The notes: a model not told the origin generated them from the letters alone. A DNA stretch of 64,000 bases from Solea solea (GCF_958295425.1 NC_081154.1:5925139-5989138); one strand, 5' to 3'. Numbered from the stretch's first letter, positions 49,220 to 58,544 are shown. Translations and numbers: made by a program.

Positions 49220-49267
49220 CCAATCAGCTGCGGGCTTTCCTGTGCGGCATGGTAACGCTGTTATAAG
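49220..49267 (+). promoter_or_regulatory. Putative sox9 core promoter (CCAAT and TATAAG)
   Basis: A CCAAT box (49220-49224, in CAGCCAATCAGCTG) lies 37 bp before a TATA-type box (TATAAG, 49262-49267, in GTTATAAGCTCC). This spacing would put the start of transcription at about 49290-49300, roughly 400 nt before the ATG. The surrounding 200 bp are more CpG-rich than the flanks. The start site was not measured. Confidence 0.55.
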
Positions 49268-49317
49268 CTCCGCATCCACGAGCCTCGCAGTTCAAAGCAC
49301 TCGCGCGCTCTGGGGGA

Positions 49318-49374
49318 ATGTACTTGGAGAAGAAGCAGAAAGGAGCATTTCACCGTTTCATGCTGCAGAGTTGA
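49318..49374 (+). other. Upstream ORF in sox9 leader (18 codons)
   Basis: ATG at 49318 (G at -3) opens 18 codons to TGA at 49372-49374, with a second in-frame ATG at 49360. It is the only upstream ATG frame in the inferred leader. The sox9 ATG itself has C at -3 and A at +4, a weaker context. If the transcript starts upstream of 49318 this frame could reduce sox9 translation. Confidence 0.45.
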
Positions 49375-49522
49375 GAGCAGACTCTGTCACCAGCGAGGCT
49401 TTTTTTTGTTTTTGTGCGGATCCATTCTGCAGAAAGCGCACTCAGTTCAGCGCCCAGGAACTCTGAGAGAGGCTCGTGCGTAAAGACACTCGCTCTCCAA
49501 ATCGGTTTTACGCACCGGAGCC

Positions 49523-49550
49523 GAGAGAGAGAGAGAGAGAGAGAGAGAGA
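49523..49550. repeat. (GA)n microsatellite in sox9 5' UTR, 14 units
   Basis: Pure GA run in the predicted leader, 150 nt before the start codon. GAGA tracts near promoters can be nucleosome-depleted; this is only a possibility here. Confidence 0.9.
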
Positions 49551-49698
49551 ACCAGCTGCCGTTTTCAAGCGACTTTACTCAAACTCATCCTGGTGAGTTA
49601 AACTCACATCCAGGGGCTGATTTATTTCCCCTCTCGCGAGAGCGCGTCATTGACTTCCCCCGATTTCACGCGTAATTTGGCACGAGAAAGTTGTTCGT

Positions 49699-50135
49699 AT
49701 GAATCTCCTCGACCCTTACCTGAAGATGACGGAGGAACAAGACAAGTGTCTCTCTGACGCCCCGAGCCCGAGCATGTCTGAGGACTCCGCGGGCTCCCCG
49801 TGCCCGTCCGGCTCGGGCTCCGACACCGAGAACACCCGGCCGTCGGAGAACGGGCTCCTGAGAGCGGACGGGACCCTGATCGACTTCAAGAAGGACGAGG
49901 ATGATAAGTTTCCCGCGTGCATCCGCGAGGCCGTGTCCCAGGTGCTCAAGGGCTACGACTGGACTCTGGTGCCGATGCCGGTGCGCGTTAACGGATCTAC
50001 TAAGAACAAGCCTCACGTGAAGAGACCGATGAACGCCTTCATGGTTTGGGCTCAGGCTGCGCGGAGGAAGCTGGCGGATCAGTATCCGCACCTGCATAAC
50101 GCGGAGCTCAGCAAGACTCTGGGGAAACTCTGGAG
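49699..50135 (+). CDS. sox9 exon 1, coding part (codons 1-145 plus 2 nt)
   Basis: Starts at the ATG of [10 protein letters not shown], the conserved vertebrate Sox9 start. It covers the N-terminal region, the dimerisation domain and the first two thirds of the HMG box. The donor is TGGAG|GTAAG (intron starts 50136), phase 2, splitting Arg146. This is the conserved intron position inside SoxE HMG boxes. Confidence 0.96.
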
Positions 50136-51380
50136 GTAAGTGTGGAAAAAAGTTCTGCTTTTACGCATTGATTTGTGCCGTGTTTGTCAATTAATCAATA
50201 AATAAATCAAGAAATCGATCAGCAAAGTATTTATTTTTATTTTTTTTAAATTAATGATGTCTTGGCTTTATAATTAAGCATATTAATCCGATTCCAGTTA
50301 TAAGGGAATAATATATTTAAGTGAACAAGTCCATTAACTTTCCTCTTTACGCACAGACTCCTCAATGAAGTGGAGAAGCGGCCGTTTGTGGAGGAGGCTG
50401 AGCGGCTCCGGGTGCAGCACAAGAAGGATCACCCAGACTACAAGTACCAGCCGCGGCGGAGGAAGTCCGTGAAGAACGGACAGAGCGAGTCTGAGGACGG
50501 CAGCGAGCAGACGCACATCTCTCCCAATGCCATCTTCAAGGCTCTCCAGCAGGCGGACTCTCCGGCTTCCAGCATGGGAGAGGTGCACTCTCCTGGTGAG
50601 CACTCAGGTAAGAAAACAAACCTTTTTTTTCAGTTCACATAGTAGTTTATAGACTCAGTCTTGAGTCTATAGTCTTAACACTTGCTCAGCCTTATTTTAA
50701 GGGGAGGTCAAAAAGAGAATGTTTAAAAGGTTAAAAAAAACAATATCTTCTTTGATATAAAAGCAAACTCTCATGTGTGTTATTCTGTTTTGTAACTTCC
50801 AGGCTCCCAGGGGCCCCCAACCCCTCCCACCACCCCAAAGACTGATGTTAGCTCAGGCAAGATGGACCTAAAGCGTGAAGGCAGCCTCCGCTCCCTGCCT
50901 GACGGCCCCACCGGCCGCCAGCTCAACATCGACTTCCGCGACGTGGACATCGGCGAGCTCAGCAGCGACGTTATCTCCCACATCGAGACGTTCGACGTCA
51001 ACGAGTTCGACCAGTACCTCCCGCCCAACGGCCACCCGGGCGTCCCCGGCAACGCCGCGCCGGTCACCTACACGGGCAGCTACAGCATCACCAGCGGGGC
51101 CCCGGTCAGCCCACAGGCGGGAGGCGGTGCCGCCTGGATGGCGAAAAGCCAGAATCAGCAGGGACAACCGCAGCAGCACACTCTCACCACGCTGGGCAGC
51201 AGCAGCAACAGCTCGGAGACCCAGCAACACAGGACGCAGATCAAGACGGAGCAGCTGAGTCCGAGCCACTACAGCGAGCAGCAGGGCTCCCCGCAGCACA
51301 TCTCCTACAGCCCCTTCAACCTGCAGCACTACAGCCCGCCCTCCTCCTCCTACCCAGCCGCCATCTCCAGGGCACAACAA

Positions 51381-51418
<38 letters not shown>

Positions 51419-51653
51419 CGACTTCTCCGACCACCAGGGGGGCGGCAGCACCACCACAGCAGCGGCTGCGGCGGCGGCCTCGTACTACAGCCAAGGCTCT
51501 GGGCTGTACTCGACTTTCAGCTACATGAGCAGCCCGAGCCAGAGGCCCATGTACACGCCCATCGCCGACAACGCGGGGGTTCCCTCCATCCCCCAGAGCA
51601 GCCCGCAGCACTGGGAGCAGGCTCCGGTTTACACCCAGCTCACCAGACCCTGA
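49699..51653 (+). CDS. Sox9, SoxE HMG-box transcription factor (spliced, 3 exons, 512 aa)
   Basis: Join of 49699-50135, 50357-50607 and 50803-51653. Sox9 is the nuclear master regulator of cartilage formation and acts in testis, neural crest and other tissues. It binds A/TA/TCAAA/TG as a dimer and activates genes such as collagens. Domains seen: Ser-rich N-terminus ([34 protein letters not shown]); dimerisation domain about 66-103 ([19 protein letters not shown]); HMG box about 106-174 ([19 protein letters not shown] ... [12 protein letters not shown]) with two nuclear-localisation stretches and an export-like [16 protein letters not shown]-type RRKSV (Ser183); TPPTTP phosphodegron (236-241); central activation domain with EFDQYL (297-302); sumoylation-type IKTE (Lys377); a 14-Gln run (421-434) and 7 Ala (449-455); C-terminal activation domain ending PVYTQLTRP. 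Human SOX9 has 509 residues. Paralog a or b is not decided. Confidence 0.97.
50136..50356 (+). other. sox9 intron 1 (221 nt)
   Basis: GTAAG donor and a TTCCTCTTTACGCACAG-type acceptor. A+T-rich and short, as expected for a compact fish genome. Nothing else recognised inside. Confidence 0.93.
50357..50607 (+). CDS. sox9 exon 2 (251 nt)
   Basis: Begins A|CTCCTCAATGAAG, completing Arg146, then [20 protein letters not shown] and the end of the HMG box ([20 protein letters not shown]). It continues through the [20 protein letters not shown] linker to [10 protein letters not shown]. Donor is TCAG|GTAAGA, phase 1. Confidence 0.96.
50608..50802 (+). other. sox9 intron 2 (195 nt)
   Basis: GTAAGA donor; acceptor TTTTGTAACTTCCAG. 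No internal features seen. Confidence 0.92.
50803..51653 (+). CDS. sox9 exon 3, coding part (851 nt)
   Basis: Begins GC|TCCCAGGGGCC, completing Gly230, then [15 protein letters not shown]. It encodes both transactivation domains and ends ...[13 protein letters not shown] with TGA at 51651-51653. It is G+C-rich with CAG/CAA and GCG/GCC runs. Compared with the human HSGQSQGPP, one Gln is absent at the exon 2/3 junction (HSGSQGPP). Confidence 0.96.
51375..51416 (+). repeat. In-frame CAA/CAG run (14 Gln) in sox9
   Basis: Three CAA followed by eleven CAG codons, placed between SYPAAISRA and YDFSDHQ. Human SOX9 has ITRSQYDYTDHQ at this point with no Gln run. The pure CAG part is likely length-variable. 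Confidence 0.97.
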
Positions 51654-51664
51654 ATCATGAATCA

Positions 51665-51665
<1 letters not shown>

Positions 51666-51709
<44 letters not shown>
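51666..51709. repeat. (AC)n microsatellite 12 nt after the sox9 stop, 22 units
   Basis: Pure AC run at the very start of the 3' UTR, followed by two shorter AC runs (51733-51746, 51753-51760). Confidence 0.97.
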
Positions 51710-51712
<3 letters not shown>

Positions 51713-52738
51713 TACAGCCACACTTTTACGCACACACACACACACACTTAAACACACACACTTTACCGCAGGGAGAGTTCTTCCCTTGAATCAGACACTT
51801 GAATTCACAGCAGAGGAGAAGAGCTGGACTTGTGATTGGCTCACGTCGTGCCTTGGTATGATAGAAACTATATATATATACATAAATATATATATTTAGA
51901 GAGATGAAAAGACTTAAATCCTCTGTGAGGACTTATAATTGATTGTTGATAATTTTCAGTAGGTACTGTGTATGTTTCATGTTTGGTTTTACTTTCTTCT
52001 TTCATACGCTGGCAGTTTGTAACTCGTGGGGGTATCAGGGGTGGGCGGGGCAGGAGGAGGAGGGGCTAATTATTACTTTTTTGTTATGGTAACACTTTAT
52101 AGTACAGTACAGGAAACAATATGGTCATAGTCATGGCAATAATTTTGTAATGGGTGAGGTCATTTCTACTGTACCATGGACCAGCGTGGTAATTACAGTG
52201 TAATAATGCGTTAATAACGGCGTTTTAATGCTATCACCATGTTGTTACTGTACTGTATTTGTGTGTGTAGATATAAAACTTTAAAAGCTTTATATTTTAA
52301 CCCGTTCAGCAGCTGCACAGCAACAACACGATCGTCTGTAGTGACATTTTTACAGTTTGCTTTGCTCCTTTTTTTTTTCTCTGTTGCCTTTTGAGCAAGT
52401 ATGGTTTGTATTTAAGCGGTTTTATGCTGTCACATTTGTTTTTTTCTTCTTCTTCTTCTGAAGTTATGTGTCATAATCGTTGGAAAAGCTATGAGGCAAC
52501 ACGAGAGAGAGAGTTTCACAATGTTGTGTTGTCTTAACTGGGGGGGGGGCGGGTTAGCGGGAGACTGAAGCTCCATTTTCAAACCTTCTGTGCCTTGGAT
52601 TTTTACATTTTTCTGAAAAGTTTTTTCTATTTGTGTGCGTGTGCGTGTGTGTGTGTGTGTGAGAGCGACGGCCACAGCTGAGATTACACTTAACCGTCTC
52701 ACAGCATGTGTTTGACAGCTACAGGAAGTCACCTTTGA

Positions 52739-52802
52739 CCCCCCCCCCCCCAATCCACCCACCATGCCGGTGTCCCCCACCACCACCACCACCACCACCA
52801 CC
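52739..52802. repeat. Poly-C and (CAC)n in sox9 3' UTR
   Basis: Thirteen C (52739-52751), then after 25 nt a run of about eight CAC units (52777-52802). Confidence 0.95.
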
Positions 52803-52850
52803 GTTCCCCTCCCAGGTCAAAAGTCCCATTGTTTTTTTAGAAAAATCTAT

Positions 52851-52859
52851 TTATTTATT
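52851..52859 (+). promoter_or_regulatory. AU-rich element nonamer (UUAUUUAUU)
   Basis: Within CTATTTATTTATTAGC. UUAUUUA(U/A)(U/A) is the classical mRNA-destabilising ARE core. A single copy in a U-rich context; function inferred. Confidence 0.4.
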
Positions 52860-53166
52860 AGCATTAATTTTATTTCAAAGTAATTATTTTGCATACTCTT
52901 CTCGTTATAAAGTCATGAATTGTCATATAATTCCCCCCCCCCCTCGCTTTTTAAATTTGTGTAGAGAGACGGAGAGTTATAAAAAGAAAAAAAAAGGTAC
53001 ACGCTGTAATCATCTTTTCTTTATGTGTGTGTTTGTTTGTTTATTTATCTCATTGAAATGTCTATTTTAAGTTTTCCTGAGGGTTGGGCGGGGGAGGAGG
53101 GGCCTATCTAACGAAACCGTGTACGATTTTGACTTTTGTTGTTTGTGAATTCCCTTTGTGAGTCCG

Positions 53167-53174
53167 AACTGGAA
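53167..53174 (+). promoter_or_regulatory. miR-145-type 8-mer seed match (AACTGGAA)
   Basis: AACTGGA pairs with nucleotides 2-8 of miR-145-5p and is followed by A, giving an 8-mer. miR-145 is known to repress SOX9 through its 3' UTR in mammalian chondrocytes. Position is about 150 nt before the poly(A) signal. Confidence 0.45.
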
Positions 53175-53326
53175 AACGATATCTCAGTTGCAGCTTCTCT
53201 TGTTTTTGCTATGATCGACAGAGGGACCGTTCCTCTCTTTTCTCTTCATATCATTCTTCTCGTTCTATTTTCATGACGCCATGTATTTGTATTTGTCTTC
53301 AAAGAATCTTTTGTATATGTATTTGC

Positions 53327-53332
53327 AATAAA
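53327..53332 (+). terminator. sox9 poly(A) signal AATAAA
   Basis: AATAAA in TATTTGCAATAAAAATGAAA, with a GGGGGTTTTTTT G/U-rich stretch at about 53358-53371 as a downstream element. It is the first clear AATAAA after the stop codon. Confidence 0.8.
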
Positions 53333-53350
53333 AATGAAAATGATATTTTA

Positions 53351-55516
53351 AAAAAGACGGGGGGTTTTTTTCCACCTATCTTTCCACATGCCAGGTGTCA
53401 GTGAAAGGGTTAACAGACGAGTGCTTGTTTTCCCAGAAGCCTTGTTGGTTTTCTTTTTTTTTTCCCTCCTCCCTCTCCACCATCAGCTGGTTCCTGCAGC
53501 AGCAGGGGGGCTGTGAGGCTCTGGGGGACCTGGATGGAGTCAAAACTACTGAAAATAACCTGAATTTATTCAGATAGTGGAGGAAATGAACAAAAAAATA
53601 TACATATAATTGGGTAGAGGAGGAGGGGGGCAGAGATTCACACAAACAAGTCCAAACTAGATTATAACACAGAATGTTGCTCTTCAGCTTTGAGGACAAC
53701 GAAAACTCAAAAGGTCAAACTAAAACCTCAGGTCACGCTGTGTTGTTATCAGTTTGTGAACGCTGACATTTGGAATATACACACAGCGTGAGTGGATGCA
53801 ATTACAGACACACACACACACACACACACGATCTAATGCAATCCAGTGCAATAGGCGATCAATAAATAAATAAATATCAGCTGTGCGCTGCAGTCGACGT
53901 CTTCATTTATTTCTTTATCTAATAAGAGTCCAAGAGAATAATGTGAGTTTCTGAGAAGGCTGATTGAGTTCATCTGAAACGCTGCTCGGTTTAAAAGTCG
54001 GTCAACCGGACGAAATCAAGTTAATCAATCAAATCAGTCGCTTTTTCAAAGAGAAATGCTGGTTTCCATGTGTTTAGGTCGTGAACTGTTTCAGTTTCAT
54101 GAAAATAAGACATCATCATCATCGTGGTGCCTGCTTGTGTATAAAGTTAAGAAAATGTAAGCTACGCGAGACTAATAAAATCTTATCTTATCTTAAGAAG
54201 TAATTCAATGATAAAAGCAGTTACTTTAAGTTAAAATACTCACTTTTGTCTATAACAACAGAAACACGTCGTCCAAAAATCGAAAATAAATAAAGAAAAC
54301 TACAATTAAAAGAGCGCAGCACGTTACGGACATTTTAATAAACCCAAAACGACTTTGCATGACTACTGCAGAGCAACAGGCACCGCTTTTCCGGAACCCG
54401 TGAGTGAAAACCCTGAAATCGTAACCGACTGAACCAAATGCTCGTTTAAGCGTCGGCGTCACGGAGCGTGAACCTTCCACACAGATCCGCAGCAGACAGA
54501 CAGACACAGACAGTTTAAACTGAGGAAACAATGGTTTCCGCGTTACGGAACTGTGGATTTGTTCTTGGTGTCCCTTTAAGCGGGGACGACAGTTACACAA
54601 GCCACAGCGATCACAACTAATTAATGACTGAATCCAGAGCCGCGCGCAGATTTCTGTTTACTTTCCTGAAATATTCGATTATCGGCACAGGCTGCGACAT
54701 CACGCACAAAACTCCCCTCCCTCGTCTTCACATTGTTCCTCGGAGCTCTCTCATCCCGCAAAGGTCAAGGGATGGAAAAAGTGAGCGATGTGACGCTGCT
54801 GGGGGAACAAACACCATTTTCCTACTATGTGGATTATGTGCAAGACAACAAAATGTTTTCATATTCCTCACAAGCAGCTCTCTGAAGAGCACGCACTGGG
54901 TTTGTGCCGATGGCACGTGGCCTCACAGCTTCATCCTCATGACTTCTTCCTCTGTGTCTGTTATGGATATTGAAAAGCGTTTTAGTCACGAGTCAGCTGA
55001 GAGCTATAGACGTTTTATGTTACTGATAATAATAATAAAAAAAAGAACTGGAGTCGCACACGCCAACAACGGTTGGATCCGTCTGCGAGGCTCGAGACAC
55101 GCAGACAAAAATGCAGCAACGAGATACACCCGGAAAAGATATCAATCACACGGTCGATGGCAGCACCGTGCACAAGTGTGAGAGAGAGGTGACAGCGGTC
55201 ACGTGACGCGGCCGCGTGCAAGGCTACGTGCCGAACGCTGCGAACACAAAGAGCTGTCGGAATGTTTTTTTTGTGACAGTTGACAGTGACGTGCAGCGGC
55301 TGATGATGGGGCATGACACAACAGGCAGATTAAATACTGATATGTCAAAGGCACATGAGAAAATAATACACAAAAAGATGGCCGATAAACAGCATATATA
55401 TCAATATAAAAAGTAGGAATAGTAGTTCAATATACAGCTTATATATATGCATTACAAAAATGACTTTGAATGTTCTGCCTTAAATGTGTGAAATATCACA
55501 ATTTAGTGGGTTTTTT
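53351..55516. other. Intergenic, 3' of sox9
   Basis: Contains an AC run (53808-53829) and a CpG-richer zone (about 54340-55260). A minus-strand text TTAACCCTTTCACTGACACC (rc of 53394-53413) resembles the piggyBac-like ends. The 185-codon open frame at 54624-55181 shows no domain and low-complexity bias, so it is not called a gene. Confidence 0.5.
55198..55207. promoter_or_regulatory. Palindromic GTCACGTGAC E-box
   Basis: Perfect 10-bp palindrome of the CACGTG class (USF/MITF/TFE type, including the CLEAR motif GTCACGTGAC), next to GCGGCCGC in a CpG-rich patch about 1.8 kb 3' of the sox9 poly(A) signal. Single site; function unknown. Confidence 0.3.
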
Positions 55517-55712
55517 TTAAAGGTCCAGTGAAGCGTCATTGGCAGGAAATGAATATACTTCATAGAAGTATGCTTGTAAAAGTGTATAATAGCCTCAGAT
55601 TTTTAGTTTAGGAGAATTTTAGGAAAAGGAGGAGTGAGAGGAGGAGTCTTCCATTTGTGGAAATCTGCAGTTTCACCACTAGATGTCACTAATTCTTAGA
55701 CACTGGACTTAA
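55517..55712. mobile_element. MITE with TTAAAGGTCCAGTG-type inverted termini
   Basis: Starts TTAAAGGTCCAGTG and ends CACTGGACTTAA, which are matching inverted termini. Just inside the right end is TCACCACTAGATGTCACTAA. This is the architecture of a common fish non-autonomous DNA transposon. It has no coding capacity, and CCACTAGATGTCACT (55676-55690) resembles a CTCF core. Confidence 0.7.
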
Positions 55713-55914
55713 TGAATGAACTCTTAATTAAATGACGTCGGTAGTGGTAATCTGAAAGTGAAAAATGTATAAATGATAACCCGATCACTGAACCCTAGAT
55801 GCACAAATATAATGAATTAATGACAAAAAAAAATGAAGATACACATTTATATAACAAAATGAATGTGGGGTTTTTACAGCGGATGGTCCGATTATTTATT
55901 TGGAGATAAAATAT
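55713..55914. other. Intergenic, no gene seen
   Basis: Short A+T-rich stretch between two mobile elements. Confidence 0.4.
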
Positions 55915-56050
55915 GCCTTCCTGACCCAACCCTCCCCTTTTATCCGGGCTTAGGACCCCAACCCTTGACTTGGACTGGCTGAGATTCAAATGAGCAACCC
56001 TCCGCTTACAAGCCGGATTCCCTTCCGCTTGGCCATGAGCTGCCCATCTA
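55915..56050 (-). mobile_element. tRNA-derived SINE (minus strand)
   Basis: Read on the minus strand: GGGCAGCTCATGGCCAAGCG, GAAGGGAATCCGGCTTGTAA, GCGGAGGGTTGCTC, ATTTGAATCTCAGCC, AGTCCAAGTCAAGGGTTGGG. TGGCCAAGCGG (56025-56035 on the plus coordinates) fits RNA polymerase III box A. ATTTGAATCTC is a decayed box B about 40 bp later. The tail continues into a GTCCTAAGCCCGGATAAAAG block, then is lost. Confidence 0.65.
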
Positions 56051-57385
56051 ATATAGATGATGAAATACCATAAAAATATCAAGTCGTATTTGGACGTTTC
56101 AATCAGCACAGACATTCAACAGCTTGTGTAAATCTGAGATACAATCACACGGTGTATGACAATGGTATAGTTGGTTATGGGCGAAAAAAATCAAAAGGAA
56201 GAGGGATGGAAAAGAAGAACAATTGCATACTTTCCTTCAAAAATGAGCATCGCAACAGGTCCAGAATGTGAGACGGATCATTATGAATGTACGTGTAAGT
56301 GAGTCTTTGATTTAGAAACAGAAATGATGGTTCACTACTCGTGTTTAAATGGACACCGTCAACACGAAGATCTAATATCAGGTCAAGTGAGGTGAAAAGA
56401 AGACGGCTCATTTATATCAGAAAGAGGAGAAACTCACAGATATAAAGTCTAAATAAAGTAAAACACATCTCACCACATGCATTCCAAGTGAGTTTTGTTT
56501 TTTTTGCAGATATGAAGGAAATGAGAGAATGAAGTACGAATGAGGAGAAACAGAGCAGACGGTAAACAAGAGGAACAGACAGATGGAAGCACATCAAAAG
56601 GTGGAGAGTGGGCGGACTGGACTGGACTCGACTGCGGTCGAGAGCGAGTAGCACATCCCAGTCCCATCTGAGAAAGACATCAGTGTGTGTGTGTGTGTGT
56701 GTGTGTGCGGCGCTCGTACGGCAGGAGGAGGGGCATGGTAGTAACAAGCGCGCAGCAGCAGCAGCGGCGGCGGCGGCGGCTGACATGTTTCATATGGATG
56801 TTTTTCCACAGTGGACGAGCCAAGCAGACGAATCACGTAACATCACAGGCATGAGGCGACGCGTCGGCCAAAATAACCTGATGACGGAGAGTTCTGCATC
56901 TCTGAGGCTCCACGTGATCGAGAGAGACACAGTGGTCAAAGAGTTTCATGGGTGTTTATTCACTATAGACACATCTCTCATCACTCCCTTTAGGGATTAG
57001 TAACAAACCAAACGAGTAAAAAAGCTCATTTTGACACAAAAAGTCGACGTTTCCTGCAACAGAAATAAACTTAGGAGCTGCATTAGGCAAATTGTAATCA
57101 AAGCAGTAGGCTTGTTTGTGTTTAGGCGTGTTTGTACGTAAACTGGAAAGTGTAATCTGGGTTTTTTTATTCGGGAAAATACACTGATAATTATCTATTT
57201 TTCAGATTTAGTAATAGAAAGTTCTATTCCCCTCGTTAATAGTGGCAACGGAATCAAACTCTCTAAGCTTCACGCCAAAATATGACGTATAGAAATGAAT
57301 TGCATACAAGAAAAATGTAGGTTTTGCTGTTTGTTTTGTTTACAATTCCCAAAATGAAAGTATAACATAAAAAAATATTTTAATT
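56051..57385. other. Intergenic, no gene seen
   Basis: Contains a GT run (56683-56707) and an AGC/GGC run (56754-56780). Otherwise unremarkable. Confidence 0.5.
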
Positions 57386-57490
57386 AAGGGCTGCACAATT
57401 AATCATTTCATTTTTAACACAATTAGCAAATTGAACCATTTGTTATATCGATTTCAATGAATGTCTTGTAATTTTCCGATTAGAATTGTT
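57386..57490 (+). repeat. AGGGCTGC-family repeat fragment
   Basis: AAGGGCTGCACAATTAATCA, TTTTTAACACAATTAGCAAA and ATATCGATTTCAATGAATG match the common 'GGGCTGCACGATTAATCG' fish repeat. Confidence 0.55.
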
Positions 57491-58199
57491 GTTTTTTTTA
57501 ATCATTTTATTTATTCAACCACTATCAACTGTTTCCGAAAGTTATTTTATTCTACGCCGAGTAATAAAATGTAATATAGCACACAGATTGGATGTAATTA
57601 ATATCTTATAAGCTCTCATCCAAATACTAGAGTAGCTAGTATTTTGAACAGAAGCTTGATTTATAAAGATTACGTCACAAATAACAAGTGTAATAACTGT
57701 CAGCAAAGTCAAAAATAGATATTTTTCCTCAAGTCACAGAGTTGTGAACTGAAAAAAGTAAATGAAGGTTACTTGTTATTTTTCTTCACTAATAAAGAAA
57801 TATACAGTATACTGTATAGATAAACTTCACTGAAAAAAGGAAATGGTTGAAAAACTTAACCTAAATCAGGTTCAAGTTCATAGGTTAAATGTGGGCAATT
57901 TCCTATATTTAACATTGTTGTTTTTTTTGCAGTTTATCTCTCTGGATATATAATCCTGTGATACATAATCCTGGTTAGAAAACCTGGAATTCCAGGCTCC
58001 AGACAAAATGGCAGCTCCAGGCCCGGGAATCACGCCGCGCTGCGTCGCGTCACAACCCATAGTCCCACTTCACAACACCGCAAACTCCCTAATGAACAGT
58101 GTTTGTCCCATTGTGGACGTTCTTTTTCGGGGGACACTGATCACGGGTGACAATGCAGGTCAGCTGGATCTGAACCAGGACTAATCATGCAGGCATGTC
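57491..58199. other. Intergenic, no gene seen
   Basis: A+T-rich sequence, then a CpG-rich patch near 58015-58060. No gene is recognised. Confidence 0.4.
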
Positions 58200-58480
58200 G
58201 CCGTGACGTCAGAGCCCCCCCGAGTGACAGCGCTAACTGTAGCCTGCCGCGCTGATTACCACCCGATACCCCTACAGACGGGTCGTCCGGTTAGCGGCTT
58301 GATACGGCTGACAATTAGGGAGCGCGCCATTGTTGGGAGCGGAGGGAGGTTTGAAAGACGGAGCATGACAGCCGCTGGGGGAAACGCCGGGGTTTGGTAC
58401 GGGCGAGGGGCAGGGAGGGTCCGGGGCAGAAATGTTTATCTCATCAGTCTCTGAGGTCACTGTAGATGCAGTAATGTGAT
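58200..58480. promoter_or_regulatory. Candidate CpG-rich regulatory element 3' of sox9
   Basis: CpG-rich, simple-repeat-poor block with ACGGCTGACAATTAGGGAGC and CGCCATTGTTGGGAGCGG. ACAAT (58311-58315) and ATTGT (58329-58333) are inverted SOX half-sites, but 13 bp apart, wider than the usual dimer spacing. Possible enhancer; inference only. Confidence 0.2.
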
Positions 58481-58544
58481 GTGGTGTGCAGGGCGGAGTG
58501 ACAGCCACGGATAAAGCGGGGGGACTGCAATTCTGATTTAAGAG

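Larger units (their letters stand above)
49293..49698 (+). other. Predicted sox9 5' UTR
   Basis: From the inferred start downstream of the TATAAG box to the base before the ATG. It contains an upstream ORF (49318-49374) and a GA microsatellite (49523-49550). No in-frame ATG precedes the chosen start after the uORF stop. The exact 5' end is uncertain by tens of bases. Confidence 0.5.
51654..53350 (+). other. Predicted sox9 3' UTR (about 1.7 kb)
   Basis: From the stop codon to just after the AATAAA at 53327. It contains AC, TA, CAC and C runs, a UUAUUUAUU nonamer (52851-52859) and an AACTGGAA seed match (53167-53174). The final part (TTTTGTATATGTATTTGCAA, then TAAAAATG) ends in a normal poly(A) context. 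Length is similar to the mammalian SOX9 3' UTR. Confidence 0.75.

Noticed and set aside
49593..49660. Possible intron in the sox9 leader (CTGGTGAGT donor at 49593)
   Set aside because: No acceptor with a reasonable intron length occurs before the ATG, and vertebrate SOX9 leaders are not known to me to be spliced here.
50868..51707. 279-codon open frame on the minus strand
   Set aside because: It is the antisense shadow of sox9 exon 3, produced by G+C-rich codons and the AC/CAG repeats; it shows no domain of its own.
54624..55181. 185-codon open frame downstream of sox9
   Set aside because: No recognisable domain or splice structure; it lies in a CpG-rich intergenic patch where stops are fewer.
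55983..56040. tRNA gene on the minus strand
   Set aside because: Box A and a decayed box B are present, but the tail and the lack of acceptor pairing identify a tRNA-derived SINE.
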